Position numbers and translations under genes: made by a program
Notes under the pieces: model-generated
What the model saw: only the letters and a program-made list of their open reading frames with translations
Databases searched by the model: none
What the model was told of the DNA's origin: nothing
Assembly: GCF_008711175.1 (NCBI RefSeq)
Contig: NZ_VWNF01000041.1
Span: forward strand, 1-64,000
DNA length: 64,000 nucleotides
From: Nesterenkonia ebinurensis
GTDB lineage: Bacteria; Actinomycetota; Actinomycetes; Actinomycetales; Micrococcaceae
Direction: 5' to 3'
Shown here: one piece after another, positions 43,045 to 53,093 of the stretch
Numbering within the stretch: the stretch's first letter is position 1
Layout of the letters: each line of letters starts with the position of its first letter

Positions 43045-44886
43045 TCAGTCCCCCTCTCCTCGAGTCTGCTGAACCGCTTGGACGAGCTTCTTGGTGTAGA
43101 GGTGCTGCGGCGCCTCAAGCACCTGCTCCACTGAGCCACTCTCAACGACCTCGCCATGACGCAACACAATCAGCCGTTCTGCCACTTGCCGCACTACAGC
43201 GAGGTCATGTGTGATGAACAGCATCGCCATCTGATGACGGGCCCGAAGATCCCTCAGCAGCTCAAGCACCTGCGCTTGGGCCGAGACATCTAGGGCTGCG
43301 ACCGGTTCATCGCATATCAGCAAGTCGGGTTCGAGCGTCAAAGCCCGGGCGATCGCCACGCGCTGCCGCTCACCTCCGGAAAGTCCAGATGGCAGCCTCG
43401 AGGCGTAATCTGCAGGAAGCCCCACTTGAGTAAGCAAGTCGGCCACGCTGGTACCGATCTTTCGGCGGCCACTGATCTGCAATACCTCGCTCAACGTTCC
43501 GCCGATGGTTCTGGCGGGGTTGAGTGAAGAGTAGGGATCTTGGAAGACCATCTGGATCCGTCGGCGGGCCTCCCTGCGCTCCCGGCCGCTGAGACTCTTG
43601 TACGAAGACAGATCCAGGTCACCCAAAATGATCCGCCCACTTTCCGCGCTGGTCAGACCGAGCAGAAGCCGGGCGATGGTGCTCTTCCCGGAGCCAGTCT
43701 CACCTACCAGCCCAAGCGCTTCCCCAGTTCTGAGACCGAATGACACCCCTTTGAGCGCAGGCACGGTACGCGTCCGCCCAAGAAGCGGCGAAACCCTATA
43801 TGACTTCTCCAGGTCGGAAATCTCCAGCAACGGCTGCGCCGCACCAATATCTGGGAGCTTGCCTTCCTGCGCGATGATGCCCATCTCAGCCTGCAGCTCT
43901 TCGTCGATCTCATCGATACGCACACATGCAGTGCGTCGCATATCTCCGACTGGTTGAAGCGAGGGGCGCTCCTCTAGACACTGATCAGAGACCCAGGAAC
44001 ACCGTGCCGCGAAGGCGCACTGCTTCCATACGGAGTCAGCGGAGGGGACCCGGCCGGGGATTGTGCTCAGCTCCGGCGCGTAGTGCCTAAAGGGAGGTTC
44101 GGCGCGCTTGAGGCCGACGGTGTACGGATGTCCAGCGGTCTTGACAAGCGCTTGTGCCGGTCCCTCTTCGACTGTGGATCCGGCGTACATGACCTGAATG
44201 CGGTCACATACCGAGAAGGCAACGCCCAGGTCATGGGTGATGAGGATGAGCGCCATGTGGCGCTCAGCTTGGATCTCTCTGAGGAGATTGAGCACCTCGC
44301 TCTGAGTGGTGACGTCCAGAGCAGTCGTGGGCTCGTCAGCGATCAGGAGCTCGGGATCTCCCGCGAGCGCACATGCCGTCGCCAGTCTCTGGCGCATGCC
44401 GCCCGAGAGCTGGAAGGGATAGCGTTCTGCGACATCTGCGGCCAGTCCCACCTCGGATAACCGCCGCTCGATCTCTGCTCCCACCGCGCCTCGCTTGATC
44501 GCTCCCTTCGGCAAAGACTCGATGATATGGGTTCCAGCCGTCTGCAACGGATTCAGCATGGTAAATGGGTCCTGCATGAGCAGCGCCACCTTGCGGCCGC
44601 GAATCTTGCGCAGTCGAGACTCCGGAGCATCGAGGGTAGAGATGCTGTCCAGGACTGCCCCGCCTGATGCTTCCAGGCCTCGGGGAAGGAGTCCTGTGAT
44701 CGCGCGGGCGGTCAATGACTTACCACTTCCGGACTCACCGACGATGCCCAGAGTCTCCCCGCGTCGAAGTTCTAGCGACACTTCCCGAACCAGGGTTCGA
44801 CCATCGCCAGTACGAATGGTCAGCCCCGATACCGACAGCAGATTCTCTGCCGTCGTGAGGTCTTCTCGCTCCTGGAGTCCAGTCAC
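43045..44886 (-). CDS. Oligopeptide/dipeptide ABC transporter, fused double ATPase
   Basis: A 613-residue protein that joins the two ATPases (DppD- and DppF-like) usually encoded separately. Domain 1 (about residues 10-330) has Walker [10 protein letters not shown], signature [12 protein letters not shown] and [12 protein letters not shown], and ends with the Cys-rich oligopeptide-transporter tail ([14 protein letters not shown]) that often binds an FeS cluster. Domain 2 (about residues 345-610) has [21 protein letters not shown] and [12 protein letters not shown] but no Cys tail. It overlaps the permease gene by four bases and ends the intact part of the operon. Confidence 0.92.
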   Translation of the reverse strand: MTGLQEREDLTTAENLLSVSGLTIRTGDGRTLVREVSLELRRGETLGIVGESGSGKSLTARAITGLLPRGLEASGGAVLDSISTLDAPESRLRKIRGRKVALLMQDPFTMLNPLQTAGTHIIESLPKGAIKRGAVGAEIERRLSEVGLAADVAERYPFQLSGGMRQRLATACALAGDPELLIADEPTTALDVTTQSEVLNLLREIQAERHMALILITHDLGVAFSVCDRIQVMYAGSTVEEGPAQALVKTAGHPYTVGLKRAEPPFRHYAPELSTIPGRVPSADSVWKQCAFAARCSWVSDQCLEERPSLQPVGDMRRTACVRIDEIDEELQAEMGIIAQEGKLPDIGAAQPLLEISDLEKSYRVSPLLGRTRTVPALKGVSFGLRTGEALGLVGETGSGKSTIARLLLGLTSAESGRIILGDLDLSSYKSLSGRERREARRRIQMVFQDPYSSLNPARTIGGTLSEVLQISGRRKIGTSVADLLTQVGLPADYASRLPSGLSGGERQRVAIARALTLEPDLLICDEPVAALDVSAQAQVLELLRDLRARHQMAMLFITHDLAVVRQVAERLIVLRHGEVVESGSVEQVLEAPQHLYTKKLVQAVQQTRGEGD

Positions 44887-45758
44887 CGTATAGCTGCCTT
44901 TCTACCCGCGGCCTCATGAAGCTGATCGCCTAGAAGCGTCACACAGGTCGCTGTCAGAATGAGAAGGATCGCCGGAGCCACGGACAACCAGGGGTTGATG
45001 AAGATGTAGGTCTGCCCGGTGGCGATCATTGCTCCCCAGTTCGGTGCTCCCGGCGGAATGCCGATCCCGAGGAAGGCGAGCGCCGCATATCCGATCATCG
45101 CCGTTACGAAGTCGAGGAGCAGGGTCGCCAGAACCGTCGGAACGATATTCGGCAGGATATGTGCCAGAATCGTGCGAGTGTCCGAGAGGCCTGAGGTCTT
45201 TGCCGCCTCGACATAGGGCAATGACATTTGTGCCATCGTGACGCTACGGATGATGCGGATCTGGTAGGCCAAGGAGAGGAATGTCAGGACGGCGGCCACC
45301 GACCAGTAGCCGCCGTCCATCACGCCGACAACGACAATCGCGACGATGATGGAAGGGAGGGCGTAGATCAGGTCCGCCAGGCGGTTCACTGCCGCGTCGA
45401 GGGTGCCACCGTAGTAGGCACCCAAGAGACCGAGGAGCCCCCCGATAAGCCCGCAACCGAGCGCTACGACGACGGGGCCCACCACGGCCGACCGTGCGCC
45501 GGCGATGAGGAGCGAGAGGACATCCCTTCCGAGCACATCAGTTCCCAATAGATGACCATCCCCGGGCGGGGAGACCCCTCGAAGCGGGTCCTGTGCCCTG
45601 GGATCGTAAGGGGCGATCACCTCACCTAGAATGGCGCAGATGACAACAGCTCCTATTACAGCGATACAAAGAGTGTTGACCAGGGCTCCCCGCGGAATCT
45701 TAGCGATGTATCGCCGAAACCCCCGGCCTATGGCGGAGCGAGGCACCTCGGGCGTCAT
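44883..45758 (-). CDS. Oligopeptide ABC transporter permease (DppC type)
   Basis: From ATG 45758, which overlaps the upstream permease stop as ATGA, the protein has 291 residues and about six helices. DppC/OppC features are APYDPRAQDPLRGVSPPGDG followed by LLGTDVLGRDVLS, LRADLIYALPSI-like ADLIYALPSIIVAI, and the EAA loop YVEAAKTSGLSDTRTILAHI. A longer open frame upstream to 46220 is an artefact overlapping the DppB gene. It forms the second half of the membrane channel. Confidence 0.92.
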   Translation of the reverse strand: MTPEVPRSAIGRGFRRYIAKIPRGALVNTLCIAVIGAVVICAILGEVIAPYDPRAQDPLRGVSPPGDGHLLGTDVLGRDVLSLLIAGARSAVVGPVVVALGCGLIGGLLGLLGAYYGGTLDAAVNRLADLIYALPSIIVAIVVVGVMDGGYWSVAAVLTFLSLAYQIRIIRSVTMAQMSLPYVEAAKTSGLSDTRTILAHILPNIVPTVLATLLLDFVTAMIGYAALAFLGIGIPPGAPNWGAMIATGQTYIFINPWLSVAPAILLILTATCVTLLGDQLHEAAGRKAAIR

Positions 45759-46702
45759 GAGCGTCCTCTCATCCGGGTCCTCGGATCGATGACCAGAGCC
45801 AGCAGATCCACGAGCTGATTGATGATAATGATGAGTAACGCGAGGAGCATGGCAAGTCCCTGGACGACAGGAAGGTCGTTGTAATCTACTGACTCGATCA
45901 TGAGGGTTCCAACTCCTTGGAGTGCGAACACTCTCTCGACGAGCACGGCACCCGACAACGCGACAATGAGTATCACTCCTGCAGACGTGACAATTGGCAA
46001 CGATGTATTGCGCAACGCGTAACGAATGAGAATCCGCATGCGCGACACTCCCCTGGACCTTGCGAAGGTCACGTAATCTTGATCCATAACGTGCATCGTG
46101 GCAGCCCGAGTCTGCCGGTGAAGCACGGCTGCCATCGCGACGGCTAATGACACGGCCGGCAACGTGAGGTGGTACACCCGTCCGAAGAACCCATCGCCGG
46201 CACCGTAAACGGGCAGCCATTCAAGCCATACCCCGAATACCCAAATCAAAAGAATTGCAACAGCAAAGGCCGGGGCGCTCATCGCAACGATCGCGACTGT
46301 ACTCGTTATCCGGTCCACTGGGCGACCACGGCGCATCCCAGCCAGCATGCCGAGAGGAATCCCAACTGCGACCACTAGGATCAGTGCATACGCCCCGAGT
46401 TGCAGGGTCAACGGCAGTCGCGATGCGATCACGCTAACAACTGGTTCCCCGGTCCGCACTGAGTGGCCCAGATCTCCCTGGAACGCATTCGTCAACCAGT
46501 GCCAGTATTGAACTGGGTAGGGGTCGTTGACCCGATATCGTTCCTCTAGAGCAGCAATCAGCTCCGGAGTCGCTGGCCGGGTACCAATCAGTGTTGAGAC
46601 GATGGAACCCGGGCTCAGCGCGAGCAGGCTGAAGATCAGGATGCTCACGATAAACAGGACAGCGATGAGCGAAGCTAACCTTTTTGCCAGAAATACGACC
46701 AC
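45755..46702 (-). CDS. Oligopeptide ABC transporter permease (DppB type)
   Basis: The 315-residue permease starts at GTG 46702 and shows the DppB/OppB pattern: RLASLIAVLFIVSILIFSLL, NDPYPVQYWHWLTNAFQGDLG followed by HSVRTGEPV, and the EAA loop region DQDYVTFARSRGVSRMRIL. Six helices are evident. It lies 21 bases after the binding protein gene in the operon order SBP-B-C-DF. Confidence 0.92.
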   Translation of the reverse strand: MVVFLAKRLASLIAVLFIVSILIFSLLALSPGSIVSTLIGTRPATPELIAALEERYRVNDPYPVQYWHWLTNAFQGDLGHSVRTGEPVVSVIASRLPLTLQLGAYALILVVAVGIPLGMLAGMRRGRPVDRITSTVAIVAMSAPAFAVAILLIWVFGVWLEWLPVYGAGDGFFGRVYHLTLPAVSLAVAMAAVLHRQTRAATMHVMDQDYVTFARSRGVSRMRILIRYALRNTSLPIVTSAGVILIVALSGAVLVERVFALQGVGTLMIESVDYNDLPVVQGLAMLLALLIIIINQLVDLLALVIDPRTRMRGRS

Positions 46703-46723
46703 GTGAACTCGGCCTTTCGAATA

Positions 46724-48358
46724 CTACTCGGCGACCAGGTTCTGCATCCAGAGTCCGCTTGCCATGTCAATCACTGTTGGGGTCTCTGTCAGTGCGAAGC
46801 CGTCCGCGAGCACAATGGTGAATTCGGGCTGGTACAGAGGAATGTAAGGAACTTCTTCGGAGATTCGCGTGAGTATGGTGGTGGCGGCCTCGAACCGAAG
46901 CTCCTCGTCTGCCGACTCCGTCAGATCCGTGGCAAGCGATTGCAGGTCTTCTGGTGCCCAGTTTGCCAGATTGAAGGTACCATCTGGTTCAGTGACGAGT
47001 TGGGCGAGAATTCTTGGATCGGGTACTGATGCACCGAGTGACATTGGCCACATCTCTGTCGTGTTATCGCTGAATATCCGATCAATCCACTCCTGCCTCG
47101 TAACCGATGTGATGTTGACGGTCACGCCCAGCGGAGTCAGATTCTCCTGGAGATTCAAAGCAGCTAGCTCCATCCACGTACCGGATGTGACAGCGAGCTC
47201 GACCTCGAAGCCGTCCGGATATTGCGATTGCGCCAGTTCCTCGGCAGCGGCGTCGAGATCGAATGTCATCAGTTCCAGGCTCTCGAAGAACTCGTCGACC
47301 TCAGCCTCGGATGAAAGCGGCGTCAGTGTTCCAGCCGGGATCAGCGCAGGTAGGATACTGGCGCCTTCTCCGAATGCGGCATGCATGATGCCTTCCCGGT
47401 CGATAGCGTGCGCAACTGCCCTACGGACATGGACGTCGTCGAAAGGTTCGGCAGTTACGTCGAGTGCAATGAAGTATGTTTGTAGAGCTGGAATCGAGTA
47501 GATACTCGCACCAGGGATGTTCTCGTACTGCGGGAGGGCCACGGAGTTAGACACCAACGTTCCGTTGAGAGAACCGGACTGCATGGCCCGCTGTGCGGTG
47601 TCGTCGGCGTCGAGGAAGCTTGCAGTGATCGTTTCGGGTACAGGGGCATCGCCCCAGTAATTGTCATTGCGCTCCAGCTCGACCGCTTCAGCACTGCTGG
47701 AGATTGCCACGTAAGGACCGGTGCCGACAGGAATCGCACTGGGCTGACCGAGTTCCGCTGCATTCTCTGCCGCGAATTCAGAGTCCTGCACCAGTGCAAC
47801 AAGGGCGAGGTTCGCCCTGGCAGAGGGGTCCGGAGTATGCAGCGACACTGTTACTTCGTACTCGCCAGTGACCTCAGCCGAGGCTACTGCTGAGAGGTTC
47901 GAAGACGTGGCGGCCCCGGCCTCAGCGTCGGAGACGTGATCGATGGTCCACGCCACGTCCTCAGCGGTGAGTTCTTTACCATTGCTGAACTGCACCCCCT
48001 CACGGATCGTGTAGACGATAGTAAGATCGTCGGGTTGCGTCACCTCTTCGGCGAGGTTCGGGATAAGGGAGCCATCACCGGAGAGTCGCTCGAGAGGCTC
48101 TGTGAACAGTGACATGATGCCCATCGTGTTGGCATCGAAATGTCGGGCGACATCTAGGGAGTTCGGTGAGGAGAAGAAGTTCATCTCAAAGTTTTCGACG
48201 ACCACCTCACCGTCGGGCTCGGACGAGCCGGCTCCGCCTTCAGGGGAGCCACCCGAGCATGCTGCGAGCACCAATGCTCCGGCGGACGCCAGGGTCACCA
48301 GTTTCACACCGAGGCGCACGCCCTCTCTGCGTGGTCGAGTTGTGATGGCTGTGTTCAT
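46724..48358 (-). CDS. Oligopeptide ABC transporter substrate-binding lipoprotein
   Basis: A family 5 solute-binding protein of 544 residues counted from ATG 48358, which has GAAAGGA 6 bases upstream; the open frame runs on to 48448 but without support. The signal ends LVLAAC near residue 31 (lipoprotein). SBP_bac_5 landmarks are PNLAEEVTQPDDLTIVYTIR, then GVQFSNGKELTAEDVAWTID and VRRAVAHAIDREGIMHAAFG. These proteins bind peptides, nickel complexes or related ligands; peptide is most likely because a dipeptidase remnant ends the operon and peptide enzymes lie upstream. Confidence 0.92.
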   Translation of the reverse strand: MNTAITTRPRREGVRLGVKLVTLASAGALVLAACSGGSPEGGAGSSEPDGEVVVENFEMNFFSSPNSLDVARHFDANTMGIMSLFTEPLERLSGDGSLIPNLAEEVTQPDDLTIVYTIREGVQFSNGKELTAEDVAWTIDHVSDAEAGAATSSNLSAVASAEVTGEYEVTVSLHTPDPSARANLALVALVQDSEFAAENAAELGQPSAIPVGTGPYVAISSSAEAVELERNDNYWGDAPVPETITASFLDADDTAQRAMQSGSLNGTLVSNSVALPQYENIPGASIYSIPALQTYFIALDVTAEPFDDVHVRRAVAHAIDREGIMHAAFGEGASILPALIPAGTLTPLSSEAEVDEFFESLELMTFDLDAAAEELAQSQYPDGFEVELAVTSGTWMELAALNLQENLTPLGVTVNITSVTRQEWIDRIFSDNTTEMWPMSLGASVPDPRILAQLVTEPDGTFNLANWAPEDLQSLATDLTESADEELRFEAATTILTRISEEVPYIPLYQPEFTIVLADGFALTETPTVIDMASGLWMQNLVAE

Positions 48359-48711
48359 TTGCATTCCTTTCGAACCTGGGCTTGAGGGGTCGAAGCTGGA
48401 GGAATAGCGAGGCCGGCCCAGGTGACCAGCAGAGCTTGTTAATTCCATGTTACTAATTCTGTTAATTCTGTGTTAAATTGATACTCGATCTACTTCGGAA
48501 AGTAGTCTCTGCGGAACTCAGGTACCGGTAAACAATCACTAAACCACGCGACTTCTAAGGTCGCGCCATGCATCCGTCGCAATCAGCGAATGCAGCTTGG
48601 CACAAATGTCGAAGCGTCATACAACACTCGCTTGATTGACTTTCTACTGAACCAAGCTCCCAGACAACTCTGTTGCTGGCACGAGCCTCGATGTCACGAG
48701 AGAGGACGGCA
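48359..48711. promoter_or_regulatory. Divergent promoter region with TTAATTC repeats
   Basis: The 350 bases between the binding protein gene and the divergent FAD oxidase gene hold an AT-rich core (48436-48480) with repeated TTAATTC-type words at about 48439, 48454 (TAATTC) and 48462, and TTAAATT at 48473. No gene was found. The repeats probably contain promoters and a regulator site for the transporter operon, perhaps for the PucR protein encoded at 49906. Confidence 0.4.
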
Positions 48712-49833
48712 ATGACAGAACGGATCGAAACCGTTGTGGTTGGTGGTGGTCTGATGGGATCAGCGACCGCCTGGCAACTCGCGAAGCGCGGGCGCGAAGT
48801 CACACTGCTTGAGCAGTTCGGGCAACTGCACAAGATCGGCGCCTCCCACGGGACCACGCGGAACTTCAATGTCGGCTACGTCGAGGAGCACTACCTGGCC
48901 CTCGTCAAGGAGGCGGGCCGCCTCTGGCGCGAGTTGGAGGCAGATGCAGACGTCTCGGTCCTAAATCTTTTGGGCATGACGAACCACGGGAAAGGCGTGC
49001 CAGCTCAACATGTGGAGGTCCTGCGTGCTCACGGCATCTCAGCACAATGGTTATCCGTCGACGAGGCCCGCGAGCGGTGGTCCGGAATCAACTTCGACAC
49101 TAAGATTCTCTTCACACCGGATGGCGGCCGGTTGGATCCGTCTACCGCCATCCCCGCATTTCAGGCAACCACCGAAAAGTTCGGCGGACATGTCCGGCAC
49201 GAGACACCGGTCCTCAAGGTCGCCGAGACCGCCAATGGGCAAGTAGAGGTAGTGACTGACTCCGTCACCTATCTCGCCGACCAGGTAGTGGTGACCGTAG
49301 GGGGATGGACCAACAAGTTCATCGGCGGACAGCTGAGCTACCCCCGACTGTATGTTACCCAGGAGCAGCCAGCGCACTTTGCGATCAATAACGAGGCCGC
49401 GACGTGGCCGAGCTTCAATCACCGGCGGATCATCGGGGATCCGCAGTACGACTACTGGTACTCGGACATATACGGGATGCTCACTCCAGGCGAAGGCATC
49501 AAGGCTGGCTGGCACGGCGTAGGCATTCATGTGGATCCGGACAACCGTTCATTTCAGTACGAACCGATGATGATGCGGGCTCTCCAGCGCTACGCTCGAG
49601 AGTACCTACCTGGTGTCGATCCCGAGCAGTTCACAGATATCAGTTGCACTTATACGATGTCATCCGACGAAGCTTTCATTCTCGACCGCCGAGGCCCTTT
49701 CATTCTCGGTGCCGGGTTTTCAGGACAAGGTGCCAAGTTCACTCCGGCCATCGGCCGGGTGCTGGCTGATTTCGTCACCGAGTCCAAAGCACGTCCAATC
49801 CCGCAGTTTGCTGCGGGTCGTTTCATCGCCTGA
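48712..49833 (+). CDS. FAD-dependent amine oxidase, monomeric sarcosine oxidase type
   Basis: From ATG 48712 (GAGAGGACG upstream) the protein has 373 residues. It starts IETVVVGGGLMGSATAWQLA, the FAD-binding motif, and later has KIGASHGTTRNFNVGY where the family has the SSHGxTR flavin contact. The Cys that forms the covalent 8-alpha-S-cysteinyl FAD bond is present in DISCTYTMSSDEAFILD (near residue 305). Enzymes of this type oxidise N-methyl amino acids, sarcosine or cyclic imino acids to imine or aldehyde plus amino acid. It is followed by a PucR regulator. The paralogue at 54226 is encoded in the same island. The substrate is not defined. Confidence 0.88.
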   Translation: MTERIETVVVGGGLMGSATAWQLAKRGREVTLLEQFGQLHKIGASHGTTRNFNVGYVEEHYLALVKEAGRLWRELEADADVSVLNLLGMTNHGKGVPAQHVEVLRAHGISAQWLSVDEARERWSGINFDTKILFTPDGGRLDPSTAIPAFQATTEKFGGHVRHETPVLKVAETANGQVEVVTDSVTYLADQVVVTVGGWTNKFIGGQLSYPRLYVTQEQPAHFAINNEAATWPSFNHRRIIGDPQYDYWYSDIYGMLTPGEGIKAGWHGVGIHVDPDNRSFQYEPMMMRALQRYAREYLPGVDPEQFTDISCTYTMSSDEAFILDRRGPFILGAGFSGQGAKFTPAIGRVLADFVTESKARPIPQFAAGRFIA

Positions 49834-49905
49834 CACAGACACCTGCACGGGATACAGCTAACAGGACCCGCATTGGGCCGGAGACCGGGTGATAAAATCC
49901 ACGGC

Positions 49906-51111
49906 ATGACGGCGAACCTTCAGCAGCTCGCAGAGGGCCTCGCGGACAGGCTGGAGCGCTCGGTGGCCATCGACAACAAGCACGTCCAGCTACTCGCCCA
50001 CAGCCCTCACCGGGGCGAAGTTGATCCAGCTCGCGCCGAGTCCATCCTCCGGCGCGCGGTTCCGCAGGAGATCGTCAAGCATGTCTACGACTGCAAAGAC
50101 GAAGCGACCGGGCTTTACAAAGTCACTCCCCGCCAAGACCTCGGGCTCGTAGACTCCAGGATCGGTTACCCGATCATCTATCAGGGAACCTTGTTTGGTT
50201 TCCTCTGGCTGCTCAGCGTCGAGGGGCCGGTCAGTGAAGAACACGATGACCAGGCCAGACGTGCGGCCACTGAGGCAGCACTCCTCATGCACCGCGAATA
50301 CCTACAAGTAGGACTAGACCGGGGACGTGAGCGCGAATTGTTGGAACTCCTCGTCAGTGACAGCGAGGACCAGCGGCAGTCAGCAGCAGTCGAGATCGGC
50401 AAAGAAAACCTATTTGTCCCAAGGAACTTCGCCGTCATCGTCGCCGAAATTGAGCACAAGGGCCCGGAACTCACCCAGGAGGATCAACTCGCCCTAGCAT
50501 CAGGGCTGGCTGCAGTACGGAGCAAGTGCCCTTCGCGCCATGTCCTGACTCTGGAGCAACGTGACCACGTGCTGCTGATTCTAGCGGACTCAGGGAAGAC
50601 TGACGCTCGTGCCAACCTTCTCTCGGTCGGAGAGTCCCTCCGCGAAGCCGTTCTCAACAAGTCGGATGCCAAGCAGTGCTGGATCGGCATCGGGCGTTCT
50701 CGCAACGATCTCGCGGCTGCTTGGCGTTCCTATCATGAAGCCCTTCGAGCCGCACGGACTTCCCGTCGGGTGAAGATCCTTGAGCCGGTTACAGCCGTGG
50801 AACGGTTGGGCGTCTACGAACTTCTCGCTCAAGTACCAGAAGAAACTTTGAGTTCGATGCTCCACCCAGGCCTGCGCACACTCATGGAGCAGCGGCCTCG
50901 GACTGACTCCTTAATACACACACTCGAGGTCTTTCTGGACAACGCTGGCAATGTGAAGGCGACCGCTGAACAGCTCTTCGCCCATCGAACAAGTCTCTAT
51001 TACCGCTTACATCGCATTCAGGAACTGACGGGTCTCGATTTATCGGACGGTGACGACCGGCTTGTCGCACACCTTGGGTTAAAGATTCTCCGGCTTTCGA
51101 CGGCTCAATAG
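49906..51111 (+). CDS. PucR/CdaR family transcriptional regulator
   Basis: A 401-residue protein (from ATG 49906; the frame extends to 49873) with the PucR layout: an N-terminal sensing region, a GGDEF-like middle (ARANLLSVGESLREAVLNKS to GIGRSRNDLAAAWRSYHEAL) and a C-terminal helix-turn-helix (LEVFLDNAGNVKATAEQLFA, then HRTSLYYRLHRIQELTGLDL). Such proteins activate purine, sugar-acid or amino acid catabolic genes. It lies between the oxidase gene and a gamma-glutamyltransferase-like gene in the same direction, so it probably controls this island. Confidence 0.9.
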   Translation: MTANLQQLAEGLADRLERSVAIDNKHVQLLAHSPHRGEVDPARAESILRRAVPQEIVKHVYDCKDEATGLYKVTPRQDLGLVDSRIGYPIIYQGTLFGFLWLLSVEGPVSEEHDDQARRAATEAALLMHREYLQVGLDRGRERELLELLVSDSEDQRQSAAVEIGKENLFVPRNFAVIVAEIEHKGPELTQEDQLALASGLAAVRSKCPSRHVLTLEQRDHVLLILADSGKTDARANLLSVGESLREAVLNKSDAKQCWIGIGRSRNDLAAAWRSYHEALRAARTSRRVKILEPVTAVERLGVYELLAQVPEETLSSMLHPGLRTLMEQRPRTDSLIHTLEVFLDNAGNVKATAEQLFAHRTSLYYRLHRIQELTGLDLSDGDDRLVAHLGLKILRLSTAQ

Positions 51112-51239
51112 CACTGTTTCATCCCTACAACTGCCGAAACAGTCCGTTGGCATCTCCGACCATTCCGCCATACCGGGATGGCAGGTAAACAGCTACCTTG
51201 CTTGGAAGGAAACAAAACACGGAGATGGAGACAGCAGCT

Positions 51240-52913
51240 ATGAGTCAGAAAGAGACACCATTCGAATTCGCAACTGGTAGTGGATGTGTTGGCCCCAAAG
51301 GGTACGCCACTGCAGATCAGGCTGTGGCCTCTAGCCAGCATCCGACAGTGACTGAAACCATGCTGTATGTCATGCGTTCGGGAGGGACCGCCGCGGATGC
51401 AGTGGTTGCCGGCAGCATCATCCAAGCTGTGATTCAGCAGGACATGACCAACCATACAGGCACCGTCACAGGACTCTTCTACTCATCCCAAACTGGAGAG
51501 ATTACCGAACTCAACTCCATGGGCAGGATCGTCCCAGGACTACCTGCTCACCGTCCGGTCCCCGGCGGAAAAGGCCTCTACTCACCTGTCGGCAGCAGCG
51601 GGCCCATGTCAGTTCTGCCAGGCTTCATACCGGGGATGAAGGCGATCCACGAAAAGTTCGGGACCAAAAACTGGAGTGACCTCGTTGCACCAGCGGTGAA
51701 GGCCGCCAGTGAAGGTCACTTTGTGACATCCTTCGAACACCTGGTTATGGCACAAACCGTCGACTTCTTCTTGTACACGGACTCTGGGCGGAAGCACTTC
51801 ACGCCGAATGGCCACCTGCCCCAGGTCGGCGAGGTGTGGGCCAGCCCTGAACTTGCTGAGACAATGGCAGGTCTTGCCTCAGAGGGGCCGGATTACTTCA
51901 TCACGGGGAAGTGGGCAGAGCAGTTTGTGGCCCGGGCAAATGAGCTCGGATGGTTAATCACGCTGGACCATCTCGACTGGACGCCACGCTGGTCTGAGCC
52001 CACGACCTGGACACTCGGAGACTACGAGATCTCGCAACTGTCTGCCCCCGACAGACAGGCAGTCTATTGCGCTATCGTGCTCGGTGTCCTTGATGCGTTG
52101 GACCTGCCTTCTATAGGGCACTTCACCGAAGTCGCCCTAGCAGGTTATTACATGGCCCATGCGCTCCGACTAGCGCACCTGGAGACCGGCTTCATCAATG
52201 ATCCCTCCCTCTTCGAGGACCCCAGTTCCCTTCTGATGGACCCTGAATTCCATCAGTTCCTGGCCAAGAAGCTCCGCGGTAGCCTGCCCAAGATCGACCT
52301 GAGTCAACATGTAGAACTGACCCACGGTAAGAACGCATTGCAAGCAGCTAGTGGGGCATCGAAGCAGCCAGCCGGCAGTTGCGAGTTGACTGCCGTCGAC
52401 GCGGAAGGCAACTGGGCGCAGATGATGAATACCTTGCAAAGCGGAGGTATCCCAGGTGAAGTGGTCGGTGGCGTACCTATGGTGGGAAGCCACCAAACCA
52501 ACGCCCTGACGTCAGGTATCTCTGGCTGGCTGGCTGGAAGCGGCGGCATGCGTGCAGTTTTGAGCAATACCATGATCCGTCGAAACGGAGAGGTTAAGAT
52601 CTCGCTGGGCAGTCCAGGCAATGTCCACTGCACTGTGCCCCAGGTACTTGCCAATCTACTGCTCTACGGAAAGAACCCGGATCAGGCCTCGGAACTCCCC
52701 CGGATGCTGCCGCTGACAGACAACTACATTCTCTCGGTGGAGAGCAGGGTTAGTCAGAAGTACATCAGCGAGCTCGCACAATTGGGTGTGCTAGCCAACC
52801 CCTTACCGACCTACGACTACCACATGGGCAGCTACCAAGCTGCCTGGCGTGAAAACGGCGTGTTGCACGCCAGTACCGACCCTCGGCGCGAAGGCTCGGC
52901 TGGAGGCTACTGA
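51240..52913 (+). CDS. Gamma-glutamyltransferase-fold protein, Ser at the nucleophile site
   Basis: From ATG 51240 the protein has 557 residues (51225 and 51198 are alternative starts). The N-terminal part has the GGT pattern MRSGGTAADAVVAGSIIQAV and VAPAVKAASEGHFVTS. At the point where the precursor is normally cleaved before a Thr (TTHFSV.DADGN) it reads PAGSCELTAVDAEGNW, so Ser 380 takes the Thr position and Glu replaces His. The GSS/PPSSGG motif is replaced by QLSAPDRQAVYC. No signal peptide is seen, so it is cytoplasmic, unlike most GGTs. It may cleave a gamma-glutamyl or related amide in the island's pathway, or be a divergent hydrolase. Confidence 0.82.
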   Translation: MSQKETPFEFATGSGCVGPKGYATADQAVASSQHPTVTETMLYVMRSGGTAADAVVAGSIIQAVIQQDMTNHTGTVTGLFYSSQTGEITELNSMGRIVPGLPAHRPVPGGKGLYSPVGSSGPMSVLPGFIPGMKAIHEKFGTKNWSDLVAPAVKAASEGHFVTSFEHLVMAQTVDFFLYTDSGRKHFTPNGHLPQVGEVWASPELAETMAGLASEGPDYFITGKWAEQFVARANELGWLITLDHLDWTPRWSEPTTWTLGDYEISQLSAPDRQAVYCAIVLGVLDALDLPSIGHFTEVALAGYYMAHALRLAHLETGFINDPSLFEDPSSLLMDPEFHQFLAKKLRGSLPKIDLSQHVELTHGKNALQAASGASKQPAGSCELTAVDAEGNWAQMMNTLQSGGIPGEVVGGVPMVGSHQTNALTSGISGWLAGSGGMRAVLSNTMIRRNGEVKISLGSPGNVHCTVPQVLANLLLYGKNPDQASELPRMLPLTDNYILSVESRVSQKYISELAQLGVLANPLPTYDYHMGSYQAAWRENGVLHASTDPRREGSAGGY

Positions 52914-53093
52914 AGAAGCGATTCAAGAGCATCGCCCTGGCACAACCAGGACGGTTCGACACAGCCCGTACTGTTTGCGGGCAACTCCACGGACGTCTTC
53001 CCTCACGCCAATTTCTCCACAAGACGAGGCTCCTGGATTGTTATCCAGGTTGCTGAAGGCGTTCGCTAATTCCTTATCTATCCAAGGACCCTC

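Noticed and set aside
45759-46220. Upstream extension of the DppC-type permease frame
   Set aside because: The extension overlaps the DppB gene and is Arg/His/Cys-rich; ATG 45758 overlaps the upstream stop in the usual ATGA manner.
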